This document shows positions 18,321 through 27,081 of a stretch of DNA of 40,445 nucleotides, one piece after another (position 1 is the stretch's first letter; each line of letters opens with the position of its first letter). The DNA comes from an uncultured Prevotellaceae bacterium (GTDB lineage: Bacteria > Bacteroidota > Bacteroidia > Bacteroidales > Bacteroidaceae), in contig ONMN01000037.1 in NCBI GenBank assembly GCA_900318885.1, positions 1 through 40,445 of the forward strand, read 5' to 3'. The translations under genes and the position numbers were made by a program. The notes beneath the pieces are model-generated. The model saw only the letters and a program-made list of their open reading frames with translations. It had not been told where the DNA came from and made no database searches.

Positions 18321-19412
18321 ATGGGAAAACTACTATATGTGACTTTCGAAAACAGCCAAGAGTATTCGGGTGGCACACAATGCGCCAAACGTAATCTGCA
18401 ATCCCTGAAAGATCTATTTGGTGAAGAGCAAGTCATTACCTATTTCTTAAAGCCAGACAAGGGGGAACGAAACGTAAAAGGGCACCTACAAAGAGCCTTG
18501 GGTATTTTAAAAGGCTATCTGGGCGGACTTACTGACAAGCACTGCGAAAACATCCTGAACTTGATAGCCGAAGAGAGCGTCACTGACTTCTTCATCGACA
18601 GTTCCCAGCTTGGCCTGCTGGCCAAATATGCCAAACGTCAGAAACCATCCATCCGTATCCATACGTTCTTTCATAATATAGAGTACGATTTCTTCAGGTC
18701 GAACGTTATCGACTGCAAAAACTACAGCCACTTCTTCTGGATTCCTATGGCCAAGCAAAACGAACGCTGTGCCTGCCAATATTCCGACACGACTATCGCC
18801 CTGAACAATAACGACTCCACTCGCTTGGAACATTTGTATGGCAGACTAGCTGATGTTGTCATTCCCATTTCCATGAAGGACGACTACGGGAATCATACCA
18901 AAATACAGCAAATAACAAACAGCAATAAACAAGCCTTGTTTGTGGGCAGTTATTTCTTTGGGAACACCAAAGGGCTTACATGGCTTTGCAATGACATCTT
19001 GCCTCATACCGATATCCATTTGACGATAGTCGGTGCAGGAATGGATGCTTTCGCACGTGAGATAAAGCCTTCCGAACAAATTTCTATTTTCAGTAACGTA
19101 CCCGATCTGGTACCATATTACGAAGCTGCAGATTTTGTTATTCTTCCCATTATAACAGGAGGCGGAATGAAAGTAAAGACTGCCGAAGCTCTGAAATATG
19201 GCAAATATATTATAGGTACGCGTGAGGCATTGGAAGGCTACGACGTCAATGCCACAATTGCGACACAATGTGGCAACGCACAGGAATTTATCCAAGCCAT
19301 CAGCCGGTTCCATATTCCATACAAATATAATCCGGCTTCACGGGAACTATTCATAGAAAAGTATTCTTACGAGGCATCACTAAAATGCTTCAAGGACATT
19401 ATCAAGGCATGA
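18321..19412 (+). CDS. GT4-like glycosyltransferase
   Basis: This protein has 363 residues. The ATG at 18321 begins a Rossmann-type N-terminus (GKLLYVTFENSQEYSGGTQCAKR); the frame is open upstream but overlaps the polymerase gene and reads as unrelated sequence. The C-terminal domain has QALFVGSYFFGNTKGLTWLCND, LTIVGAGMDAF, and VILPIITGGGMKVKTAEALKYG, the donor-binding region of GT-B enzymes, although the usual E-x7-E motif is not standard (GGGMKVKTAEAL). It probably adds one sugar of the repeat unit at the cytoplasmic face. Its stop overlaps the next gene by ATGA. Confidence 0.82.
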   Translation: MGKLLYVTFENSQEYSGGTQCAKRNLQSLKDLFGEEQVITYFLKPDKGERNVKGHLQRALGILKGYLGGLTDKHCENILNLIAEESVTDFFIDSSQLGLLAKYAKRQKPSIRIHTFFHNIEYDFFRSNVIDCKNYSHFFWIPMAKQNERCACQYSDTTIALNNNDSTRLEHLYGRLADVVIPISMKDDYGNHTKIQQITNSNKQALFVGSYFFGNTKGLTWLCNDILPHTDIHLTIVGAGMDAFAREIKPSEQISIFSNVPDLVPYYEAADFVILPIITGGGMKVKTAEALKYGKYIIGTREALEGYDVNATIATQCGNAQEFIQAISRFHIPYKYNPASRELFIEKYSYEASLKCFKDIIKA

Positions 19413-20527
19413 ATATACTCATTGACGGACGAACATTCACGGCATTTAGCGCTGGTATCTCCACATTCCTAAAGGATAGTGTGATGGCATGGGCAAACCT
19501 GCATCCCAGCGATATCTTCCATATTGCACTGCCAAGGCCTTTACACAAGACATTTGCCAGAGACGGCCTGCCTGACAACGTGGTACTGAAGGAGTACTCC
19601 AATGGTTTGTTCCACCACCTACCTAACCTCGTGTGGCTTCTAATAATGATGCCGCTACTGGCTCGCCGCTTGAAGGCTGGCATCTACTATACCCCCGTTC
19701 CCTGTCTGCCTTTCCTGCTACCTCGTAACATGAAGAAAATCATCGTCGTTCACGATGTTGTCAACATTGAATTCCAAGATACGATGCAATGGACCAATGT
19801 ACTGGCAAACAAGCTGTTCTTCAACCGTTCCATCCAGAAGGCAGACATCATCTGGACCAATTCGCTCTATACGCAAAATAAGGTGAAGTATTACTTCCCC
19901 CGTCGCCTGTGTCAGGACATCTTCACGGGAGCATCCATTGACAGGACAATCTATCGTCCCATTGCTCTCACAGAGAGTGAAAGGGCTGCCATTCTCCAAC
20001 AATACGGCATTACCCATCCCTTCATCCTGTTTGTAGGTTCTTTGGAACCCAGAAAGAATCTGTCGTTTCTGCTCTCACTAATGCCTGAGCTCAGCAAGCG
20101 CAGCGACCTCCAGCTGGTAGTCATTGGCGGAAGAGGCTGGAAAAACAGCAAGATGCGCGATATCGTTGAAGCAGAAGGATTTCCTCGTGAGCGTGTCATC
20201 TTCTGCGGCTTCGTTCCCAACGCTGATTTGGTCAAGCTCTATAACCTTGCCCGCTGTTTTGTCTCAGCCTCATTAAACGAAGGGTTCGGCATGCCACAAC
20301 TCGAAGCGTTGCTCTGCGGATGTCCCATCGTGACGGCCCATAACTCCGCGATGATAGAAGTAGCAGCAGACAAGGACGGTGCGGTCACCGTCGAAGGCTA
20401 CGACCCGCAGACATGGATTGATACCATCATCCGCACTGCCAACGAACGCCCCACAGTCAATACGTCTCAACTGGCATCCTATGACTGGGACATCATATTA
20501 AAGAAATTCTTGGAGAACAAGTTATGA
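19409..20527 (+). CDS. GT4 family glycosyltransferase
   Basis: This protein has 372 residues. Start ATG 19409 overlaps the previous stop by four bases. The N-terminal domain begins MNILIDGRTFTAFSAGISTF, where the usual GIGRY motif is AGISTF. The C-terminal GT4 domain carries LFVGSLEPRKNLSFLL, LQLVVIGGRGW and the E-x7-E signature within SLNEGFGMPQLEALLCGCPIV. It is a GT-B retaining enzyme probably acting on the undecaprenyl-linked repeat unit. It is translationally coupled to both neighbours by ATGA overlaps. Confidence 0.9.
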   Translation: MNILIDGRTFTAFSAGISTFLKDSVMAWANLHPSDIFHIALPRPLHKTFARDGLPDNVVLKEYSNGLFHHLPNLVWLLIMMPLLARRLKAGIYYTPVPCLPFLLPRNMKKIIVVHDVVNIEFQDTMQWTNVLANKLFFNRSIQKADIIWTNSLYTQNKVKYYFPRRLCQDIFTGASIDRTIYRPIALTESERAAILQQYGITHPFILFVGSLEPRKNLSFLLSLMPELSKRSDLQLVVIGGRGWKNSKMRDIVEAEGFPRERVIFCGFVPNADLVKLYNLARCFVSASLNEGFGMPQLEALLCGCPIVTAHNSAMIEVAADKDGAVTVEGYDPQTWIDTIIRTANERPTVNTSQLASYDWDIILKKFLENKL

Positions 20528-21573
20528 GAATCGCTATCGATTGCCGACTGATAGGCCAGAGTGGTATTGGCACGTTCATTGAGAATGTCGTTCCGCACAT
20601 GGTGGCAACGCCTGATGCGGATTTCGTACTCGTAGGTGACAAAAGGCGGCTGGCGGACTATGCCAGGCGCAAAAACTGCACTGTCCTGGAGTGTACCTAC
20701 GGCAGTTTCTCGCCTAAAGAGCTGTTGCTGTTTCCTGTCAAGGAGGTCAACAAGTGCGATGTGTTCTATACGCCCAACTTCAACATTCCCATGGGCATAC
20801 GTATTCCTATCTATTGTACCATCCATGACATCGTGTTCTTCGATACCGAGCATTTCGGTTCTGCCCTCCATCTGGCGGCATTGAAATGGTACGTCCAGCG
20901 GGCATTACGCATAGCCAAAGGCGTGTTTACGGTCAGTCAGTTCTCCCGTCAGCGCATCCTGGACTATTTCCACAGCCAGCGCGGCATACAGGTAGTGTGC
21001 AACGGGCTAAGTCAGGAACTGCTCAAATACAAAGCCTCCCACCCTGTCGTTCAGCAACGTTCAGGCATTGTCTATTTAGGCAACATCAAACGTCCTAAAG
21101 GCATCCATACTCTTTGGCAGGCTTACCAAAAGCTGCTGAATGAAGGAGGCAGCGTACCCCCGTTGACGATTATCGGACATTTCGACTTCCGAACCAAGGA
21201 CGACGAGATACTGCAGATTATTCTTGCCAACAAAGACAAGGTACGGCTGGTGACCGATGCAACAAATCAACAGGTGTACAACATTCTGGCCCATGCCGCG
21301 TGTCTGGTGTCGCCATCATTGTATGAAGGCTTTGGCATTCCTCCTCTAGAAGCGATGAGCTTAGGGACTCCTGTCATCCTTTCTGACATTCCAGTATATC
21401 AAGAGATTTACGGCAAATACCCTGTCACCTTCTTTGAAGCAGGTAATGCCGACGAATTATACAAAATACTGAAAACTCTCCCAGCATCACCCATTGACGT
21501 GGACGAGCTGATAGCCTCCACCTATACTTACGAGAAAACGGCCAGAAAGATTATGCAAGCACTTACTGAGTAG
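20524..21573 (+). CDS. GT4 family glycosyltransferase
   Basis: This protein has 349 residues and begins MRIAIDCRLIGQSGIGTFIE, a classic GT4 start with the GIGT glycine loop. IHDIVFFDTEHFG occurs in the N-terminal domain, and VYLGNIKRPKGIHTLW and PSLYEGFGIPPLEAMSLGTPVI (E-x7-E) in the C-terminal domain. It is similar in layout to the preceding gene, so the two may be ancient paralogues. It is the last gene of the first polysaccharide transcript; a new promoter at 21617-21645 precedes the heptose genes. Confidence 0.9.
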   Translation: MRIAIDCRLIGQSGIGTFIENVVPHMVATPDADFVLVGDKRRLADYARRKNCTVLECTYGSFSPKELLLFPVKEVNKCDVFYTPNFNIPMGIRIPIYCTIHDIVFFDTEHFGSALHLAALKWYVQRALRIAKGVFTVSQFSRQRILDYFHSQRGIQVVCNGLSQELLKYKASHPVVQQRSGIVYLGNIKRPKGIHTLWQAYQKLLNEGGSVPPLTIIGHFDFRTKDDEILQIILANKDKVRLVTDATNQQVYNILAHAACLVSPSLYEGFGIPPLEAMSLGTPVILSDIPVYQEIYGKYPVTFFEAGNADELYKILKTLPASPIDVDELIASTYTYEKTARKIMQALTE

Positions 21574-21616
21574 GTATGTTTTTCCATGAATATACAAAAA
21601 AAATGACTCATCATAC

Positions 21617-21645
21617 TTGTATATCAAATAAAAGTAGTACCTTTG
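21617..21645 (+). promoter_or_regulatory. Promoter of the heptose genes
   Basis: A TTG at 21617-21619 and the -7 box TACCTTTG at 21638-21645 are separated by 18 bases, close to the Bacteroidota consensus. The start codon of gmhA is about 25 bases downstream. Confidence 0.65.
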
Positions 21646-21669
21646 CATCACGCATAAAAGCCTTTTAGC

Positions 21670-22311
21670 ATGATAAATAATCACATTGAAGTACTGATAG
21701 AACGTTATCCGCAACTGACAGAGTGCCGTGAATCCATACAGGCAGCATACGACATTCTTAAGGAGGCATACGCGAAAGACCGCAAATTATTGGTTTGCGG
21801 CAATGGCGGTTCAGCCAGCGACAGTGAACACATTGTTGGTGAGCTGATGAAGGAGTTTAAACTAAAACGCGAGGTCTATCATGACCAAGCCGAAGCCATG
21901 CAGCGCATCGATCCTGAGCTGGGAACCATTCTGGCTAAGCATCTTCAGGGTGCCCTACCCGCTATTGCCCTCACTGGCCACTCATCGCTAACCACCGCTT
22001 ACATGAACGACAGTAATCCTGAGTTGATTTTTGCCCAACAGGTGAACGGATACGGCAAGGCTGGCGATGTATTCTTAGGCATCTCCACCTCAGGCAATAG
22101 CCGTAACATACTTTTTGCTGCCGTTACTGCCAAGTCGAAGGGACTGAAAGTCATTGGCCTTACAGGACAAAAGCCGAATCGACTGGCCCAACTTGCTGAT
22201 GTATGCATACAAGTAACTGAAACTGAAACCTATAAGATTCAGGAGTTGCATCTTCCCGTCTATCATTGCCTTTGCATGATGTTGGAGGAGCACTTCTTCG
22301 GTAGGGAATAA
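21670..22311 (+). CDS. gmhA: Sedoheptulose 7-phosphate isomerase (SIS domain)
   Basis: This protein has 213 residues, the normal length of the family. SIS-domain hallmarks are VCGNGGSASDSEHIVGELMK, GISTSGNSRNILFA and the closing QELHLPVYHCLCMMLEE with active-site Glu and His. It converts sedoheptulose 7-phosphate to D-glycero-D-manno-heptose 7-phosphate, the first step toward activated heptose for surface glycans. The insert HLQGALPAIALTGHSSLTTAYMND is typical of the GmhA branch found in capsule loci. It is followed after 12 bases by the hddC-gmhB fusion, and has its own promoter. Confidence 0.93.
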   Translation: MINNHIEVLIERYPQLTECRESIQAAYDILKEAYAKDRKLLVCGNGGSASDSEHIVGELMKEFKLKREVYHDQAEAMQRIDPELGTILAKHLQGALPAIALTGHSSLTTAYMNDSNPELIFAQQVNGYGKAGDVFLGISTSGNSRNILFAAVTAKSKGLKVIGLTGQKPNRLAQLADVCIQVTETETYKIQELHLPVYHCLCMMLEEHFFGRE

Positions 22312-22323
22312 AGCGACATTTCT

Positions 22324-23673
22324 ATGAAAGTAGTAATCATGGCTGGAGGCAAGGGGACGCGTATCGCATCCATCAAGAGCGATGTTCCCAAACCTATGAT
22401 AGAAATATGTGGTAAACCCATCCTCGAATGGCAGATTGAAAACCTGAAAGCAAACGGACTGACGGACATCACCCTTGTCATAGGATATCTGGGGCATGTT
22501 ATAAAGGAGTATTTTGGCAACGGCGAGAAATTTGGTGTCAACATATCTTATTTTGTTGAGGAAAGTCCGTTGGGTACAGCAGGGGCTTTGTTTAAGATGC
22601 CAGAATTGACAGATGACTTCCTTCTGTTGTGTGGCGATGTGATGATAGATGTCGATTTCCATCGTTTCATCGCATTCCATCAGAAGAATCGTGCATGGGC
22701 TAGCCTTATGGCTCACCCAAACGGCCACCCCTACGATAGTTCGCTATTGGTAACCGAGATATTGCCACCACAAGAGGAAGGAGGACTGCCTTTCGACACG
22801 CATCGCGTTGTCAAATGGATGAACAAGGAGGATGAACGGCTCTATTACAAGAATCGTGTCAATGCTGGAATAGAGATTATCTCACCGCAATTGTTGGCTG
22901 AGACTATGAGGAACTATACACCCCGTCATCCAGAACAGCCAGACAAGATAGATTTGGACCGCGATGTGTTAAAACCGAATATTGCCAACGGAAAGATATT
23001 CGCCTACGACACATCAGAATATATCAAGGATATGGGAACCCCCGACCGCTATTATGAAGTTGAAAAGGACATTTCCAACGGAAAGGTGAAGGCACGAAAC
23101 CTTTCACAAAAGCAGAAAGCAATCTTCCTCGACAGAGATGGTACTATCAATAAATATGCAGGGTTCCTATCCCGTCCTGACGATTTTGAATTACTACCTG
23201 GAGTTGCCGAAGCTATTCGCATAATAAATCACTCCAATTATCTTTGCATCGTAGTGAGCAATCAACCCGTCATAGCCCGTGGCGAATGTACATTCGAGGA
23301 GTTACAAGCCATCCACGACAAAATGGAGACACTGTTGGGCCATGAGGGAGCCTTCATCGATGCCATCTACTATTGTCCTCATCACCCTGACAGGGGCTTT
23401 GAGGGTGAGCGTCCTGCTTATAAGTTCGACTGCGACTGCCGCAAGCCCAAGCCCGGCCTGCTGTTGCAAGCTGCCAAAGACTGGAATATCGACCTTTCTA
23501 AATCCTATATGATTGGCGACAGCGAACGCGATGTGGAGGCAGGACAGCATGCTGGTTGCAAAGAGAGCATACGGATTACATGTAATGCCGATAACGCCTT
23601 ACTCTGTGTGGTTACGAGTGTAACAACTGGGAATACAGTTCAAGACAGCGATCAATCATCCGCTGTTTCTTAA
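22324..23673 (+). CDS. hddC/gmhB: HddC-GmhB fusion: heptose 1-phosphate guanylyltransferase and 1,7-bisphosphate phosphatase
   Basis: This protein of 449 residues has two domains. Residues 1-250 are a nucleotidyltransferase with MKVVIMAGGKGTRIAS, VPKPMIEICGKPILEW, SPLGTAGAL and LLCGDVMID, as in HddC/GMP-transferases. Residues 265-425 are a HAD phosphatase of the GmhB type: AIFLDRDGTINKYAGFL, the zinc-site stretch YYCPHHPDRGFEG...FDCDCRKPKPG, and YMIGDSERDVEAGQHAG. Together with GmhA this covers three of the four steps to GDP-D-glycero-alpha-D-manno-heptose; the HddA kinase step is absent here. The last 20 residues (after about 428) have no family counterpart that I recognise. The final 62 bases overlap the convergent GT4 gene. 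Confidence 0.9.
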   Translation: MKVVIMAGGKGTRIASIKSDVPKPMIEICGKPILEWQIENLKANGLTDITLVIGYLGHVIKEYFGNGEKFGVNISYFVEESPLGTAGALFKMPELTDDFLLLCGDVMIDVDFHRFIAFHQKNRAWASLMAHPNGHPYDSSLLVTEILPPQEEGGLPFDTHRVVKWMNKEDERLYYKNRVNAGIEIISPQLLAETMRNYTPRHPEQPDKIDLDRDVLKPNIANGKIFAYDTSEYIKDMGTPDRYYEVEKDISNGKVKARNLSQKQKAIFLDRDGTINKYAGFLSRPDDFELLPGVAEAIRIINHSNYLCIVVSNQPVIARGECTFEELQAIHDKMETLLGHEGAFIDAIYYCPHHPDRGFEGERPAYKFDCDCRKPKPGLLLQAAKDWNIDLSKSYMIGDSERDVEAGQHAGCKESIRITCNADNALLCVVTSVTTGNTVQDSDQSSAVS

Positions 23674-24727
23674 ACAACTCTATGTAACGACTACGTGCTC
23701 CTGCCGAATAGGTGTAATAGAGAGCCTTGTCCTCCATAATACGACGGATGGCATCGGCCAGCGCTTTGCCGTTCTCCGGTTCCACCACCAGACCAGAATA
23801 ATCGTCCTTGTTCACCCAGGGCACACCTGAGCCTTCGATGTTACAGCTGACAACGGGCTTGCCACACGACATAGCCTCTAACTGTACCAAGGCAAAAGCT
23901 TCAGTCTTCATAATACTGCTCAGACAGTAGATGTCGCATGCCCCATAGTACGACGGCAGATCTTCATCAGATATCCTTCCCACCATTTTTACGCGCTGTT
24001 CCAGCCCGTAATCATGGATTTGCTGCTGAAGTTCATCTTTCAACCTGCCCGACCCGCCGATAATCACCAAATAGCTGTCATCCAAATACCTCGCAGCATC
24101 TACCAGATATTTAAAGCCTTTATAATGTACAAGTCGTCCTAACGAGAATACGATCTTCTTGTTGCCATATTGTTCTCGCAATTTTCTGACGCGCTCTGCA
24201 TCAGGCACTATTGGGTCTATACACGAGGGCACATAGGTACATTTGTCTTGCACCTTGGCCAAGTAGGGCGAATGAGTGACATAGACTGGCGTCGTTCCTG
24301 CTATCAGGTCAGCACGGCGTATCAACCAGCTCTGCAAGGGTTTGTAGAGTGAGAGCAGCTTTTTCTGCTTCACGATGTCACTATGCCAGTGAAGCACCAC
24401 CTTACCCTTATAACCCGACATTCTCAATGCCAGTGCAGCCATAGGATCAGGATGGTGTACGTGGATGATGTCATACTCAGGAGCTATCCGTCTCAGCGTG
24501 GTAATCAGTTCGGGAGAAATCATTGTGGCATATTTCTTCCACAGCGTTTTCGTGCAGATTATCCTGCCATGCTCAGAAACCTCAAACGTTGCCCTACCCT
24601 CTTTTCCATAGGCACATAGCATGTCACACTGTATGCCCTTGGCAGACAGTCCAGTAGTCAGATCTAACATGGTTTTCTCCACACCACCACCTACAGGGTA
24701 GAACTTTCCCAACTGAAGAATCTTCAT
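23612..24727 (-). CDS. GT4 family glycosyltransferase, inverted within the locus
   Basis: This protein has 371 residues. ATG 24727 was chosen because it begins MKILQLGKFYPVGGGVEKTM; the open frame upstream carries the promoter and no homologous sequence. GT4 features are IIHVHHPDPMAALAL, VLHWHSDIVKQKKLL, VFSLGRLVHYKGFKYLVDA, LVIIGGSGRLKDEL and EAFALVQLEAMSCGKPVV (E-x7-E). It probably contributes a sugar, such as a mannosyl-type residue, to the same polysaccharide. It is the only minus-strand gene of the locus, has its own promoter at 24736-24767, and its 3' end overlaps that of the heptose fusion gene by 62 bases. Confidence 0.9.
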   Translation of the reverse strand: MKILQLGKFYPVGGGVEKTMLDLTTGLSAKGIQCDMLCAYGKEGRATFEVSEHGRIICTKTLWKKYATMISPELITTLRRIAPEYDIIHVHHPDPMAALALRMSGYKGKVVLHWHSDIVKQKKLLSLYKPLQSWLIRRADLIAGTTPVYVTHSPYLAKVQDKCTYVPSCIDPIVPDAERVRKLREQYGNKKIVFSLGRLVHYKGFKYLVDAARYLDDSYLVIIGGSGRLKDELQQQIHDYGLEQRVKMVGRISDEDLPSYYGACDIYCLSSIMKTEAFALVQLEAMSCGKPVVSCNIEGSGVPWVNKDDYSGLVVEPENGKALADAIRRIMEDKALYYTYSAGARSRYIELFKKQRMIDRCLELYSQLLHS

Positions 24728-24735
24728 TTCGGCTG

Positions 24736-24767
24736 CGAAGGTACAAAGAAAAGATGGAAAAACCAAA
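24736..24767 (-). promoter_or_regulatory. Promoter of the inverted glycosyltransferase gene
   Basis: On the minus strand, TACCTTCG (one change from TAnnTTTG) at 24743-24736 follows TTTG at 24767-24764 with 20 bases between. The start codon is only 8 bases after the -7 box, so the leader must be very short. Confidence 0.55.
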
Positions 24768-24904
24768 TAGTCTTCACACTTTTAATAAAAAAAGGCAAAA
24801 AGACATCATTTGTCAAGCCTTACTCCGAAAGTATTTCCACCTACAACTTGAGAAAAATGATACATAAATAAAAAAATATTGCCATCGGATGCAATAAATC
24901 ATGT

Positions 24905-24935
24905 ATTCAGTCGTTCTATTATTAGAACGTTGAAT
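24905..24935. repeat. Inverted repeat upstream of the initiating sugar transferase gene
   Basis: CGTTCTA at 24912-24918 and TAGAACG at 24923-24929 are perfect inverted arms around TTAT. ATTCA and TGAAT extend the arms outward with a small bulge. It lies 24 bases before the start codon of the sugar transferase. It may be an operator or a leader hairpin; I saw no clear -7 box for this gene nearby. Confidence 0.6.
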
Positions 24936-24958
24936 AAAAAAAATAAGCTTATTGATAC

Positions 24959-25588
24959 ATGACTACCCTTAAAAACGGATATGTTGTAGACGGTATGAAT
25001 GAGGTGGAACGCAATATCAAGAGGTTGATAGACCTGTTTACTGCGCTCATTTGCCTTGTCATATTTTCACCGTTGATGCTGGCTTGCTATATTGCGGTGA
25101 AACGCGAGGACGGAGGTCCCGCCATCTTTAAACAGGAACGCATCGGCCGCTTTGGAAGGCCTTTCAATATTTATAAGTTTCGCAGTATGCGAATGGATGC
25201 CGAAAAAGACGGTCCGGCACTGTACAATCACGAGAATGAAACGCGAATGACGAAAGTCGGCAAATTTCTGCGTGCCCACCATCTGGACGAACTGCCGCAA
25301 CTGTGGAACGTGGTCAAAGGTGAGATGGCATTTATCGGTCCCCGACCCGAACGGAAATATTTCATTGACAAGATTATGGAGCGCGACCCCCGATACTCCT
25401 ATCTCTATCAGGTACGACCAGGTGTCACCAGCTATGCTACGCTATACAATGGCTATACGGACACGATGGAGAAAATGTTGCGCCGCTTGGAACTGGACCT
25501 TTACTATCTGGAGCACCGTTCGCTATGGTTTGACTTCAAACTGCTGGTACTGACCTTCCTCAACATCGCTTTCGGCAAAAAATTCTAA
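24959..25588 (+). CDS. Initiating undecaprenyl-phosphate sugar-1-phosphate transferase (bacterial sugar transferase)
   Basis: This protein has 209 residues, the size of a minimal monotopic phosphoglycosyl transferase core. An N-terminal hydrophobic helix at about 20-43 ([20 protein letters not shown]) is followed by the conserved [22 protein letters not shown], then [25 protein letters not shown] and the end [18 protein letters not shown]. It transfers a sugar phosphate to undecaprenyl phosphate, starting repeat-unit assembly on the inner membrane. The sugar cannot be told from sequence alone. It lies six bases before the wzi-like gene. Confidence 0.93.
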   Translation: MTTLKNGYVVDGMNEVERNIKRLIDLFTALICLVIFSPLMLACYIAVKREDGGPAIFKQERIGRFGRPFNIYKFRSMRMDAEKDGPALYNHENETRMTKVGKFLRAHHLDELPQLWNVVKGEMAFIGPRPERKYFIDKIMERDPRYSYLYQVRPGVTSYATLYNGYTDTMEKMLRRLELDLYYLEHRSLWFDFKLLVLTFLNIAFGKKF

Positions 25589-25593
25589 AGGAA

Positions 25594-27081
25594 ATGAAAC
25601 GACTTCGGTATTTCTTTTTGCTCATCTGTCCTTGGCTGCTATGCCATGCTGAGGCACAAACCATAACGTACGACCTGACGGCGGAGACTGCTGTGGGTAC
25701 AGGCGACTTTACGGCCTACCAACTGACGGCCAACCGCCACCACGTGTTGTCGACACGTCCCAACACGGCCTATCTGCGCGGAGCTGTCAATGCGGAACAT
25801 CAGCTGGGTAAGGATTGGACGCTGTCCGGTGCCGTTGACCTCATCGGTTCCGTACATGCCGACCACAAGGTCTATCTGCAACAGTGTTATGCCAATCTGG
25901 GCTGGAAGGACTTCTTCTTCGAAGTCGGTGCCCGTGAACAGAAACCCGTATTGCGCAACGAGCTCCTGTCGAGCGGTACATTCGGCAAGGGTACCAATGC
26001 CAAGCCCATACCACAGATTCATGTGGGCACGAAGGACTTTTGGACGATACCGTATACCAAGGGTTGGCTACAGGCCAGCTTCGACTTCGGCTATGGTAAG
26101 TTCCTCGACAGCAACTACCGCGAGGACAATTTCCTCCAGCATCCTGGTGCAAATATCAAATACACCACAGGGATTCTCTATCACCAAAAACACCTGTACT
26201 TCCGTACCAACCCCGAGAAAATGTTCTTTGTCACCGCAGGCATAGAGCATGTTGCCCAGTTTGGTGGTACCAACCACGACTTTACAAAGGGCACGGAAAA
26301 GGTCACGAGCAAAGATACCAATTTGAAAGCCTTTTGGAAGGTCATTCTTCCGCTTGGCGACAGCAACTATTACGAGAACGACGCAATAGAGGATTGGGTT
26401 TACGGCAACCACCTCGGTTCGATGACCGTACAGTTAGGTTGGAACATCGACAAAGAGCATCTGTTGCAGGCCTATCTCGATAACATTTTTGAAGACGGTT
26501 CAGGCATCCGCAAGAGCAATGGCTGGGACGGTCTGTGGGGTTTGGAATATCATAACAAGAGCGAAGGACGCCAGTATGTCCGCGGTGCTGTGGTGGAATA
26601 TTTTCAGTCCACCAACCAATCGGGTCCGCTGCATTATGACGGCGGCGACTATCCTGAACCCATCCGCAGTCAGATTACGGATAAGGTGACGGGCAACGAC
26701 GACTACTATAACCACGAATTCTACTGCGGATATGCCCACTACGGTATGACTCCAGGCAATCCGCTCATCACCTCACCTATATATAATAAGAACGGTGACA
26801 GCCACTACCTTGACAACCGCGTAAAAGCGTGGCACGTGGGAGTGAACGGCGAGATTACCGACCGGCTGTCATACCTCGTCAGGGGTTCCTACCGCGAAGG
26901 CTGGGGCACCTATCATCGCCCGCTCGACGAAAAGCACCATTCTTTCGATGCGATGTTCCAAGGCATCTACACGCTGGGCGCCTGGCAGTTCTCAGCGGCA
27001 TATGCCTTCGACAAGGGTAACATCTACGGTGACTGCAACACGTTTAACTTCAAAATCGGATATCATGGCAAAATTCTATAA
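25594..27081 (+). CDS. Capsule assembly Wzi-family outer-membrane protein
   Basis: This protein has 495 residues. Signal peptide MKRLRYFFLLICPWLLCHAEAQ. The rest is a long series of alternating strands rich in Tyr, Trp and Gly (NTAYLRGAVNAEHQLGKDW, FFFEVGAREQKPVLRNELL, GDSNYYENDAIEDWVYGNH), ending in FNFKIGYHGKIL. This is the pattern of the Wzi/CapsuleAssembly barrel that holds or organises polysaccharide at the cell surface. It follows the sugar transferase gene by five bases and overlaps the start of the lipoprotein gene by 17 bases, so the three genes are probably one transcript. Confidence 0.87.
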   Translation: MKRLRYFFLLICPWLLCHAEAQTITYDLTAETAVGTGDFTAYQLTANRHHVLSTRPNTAYLRGAVNAEHQLGKDWTLSGAVDLIGSVHADHKVYLQQCYANLGWKDFFFEVGAREQKPVLRNELLSSGTFGKGTNAKPIPQIHVGTKDFWTIPYTKGWLQASFDFGYGKFLDSNYREDNFLQHPGANIKYTTGILYHQKHLYFRTNPEKMFFVTAGIEHVAQFGGTNHDFTKGTEKVTSKDTNLKAFWKVILPLGDSNYYENDAIEDWVYGNHLGSMTVQLGWNIDKEHLLQAYLDNIFEDGSGIRKSNGWDGLWGLEYHNKSEGRQYVRGAVVEYFQSTNQSGPLHYDGGDYPEPIRSQITDKVTGNDDYYNHEFYCGYAHYGMTPGNPLITSPIYNKNGDSHYLDNRVKAWHVGVNGEITDRLSYLVRGSYREGWGTYHRPLDEKHHSFDAMFQGIYTLGAWQFSAAYAFDKGNIYGDCNTFNFKIGYHGKIL

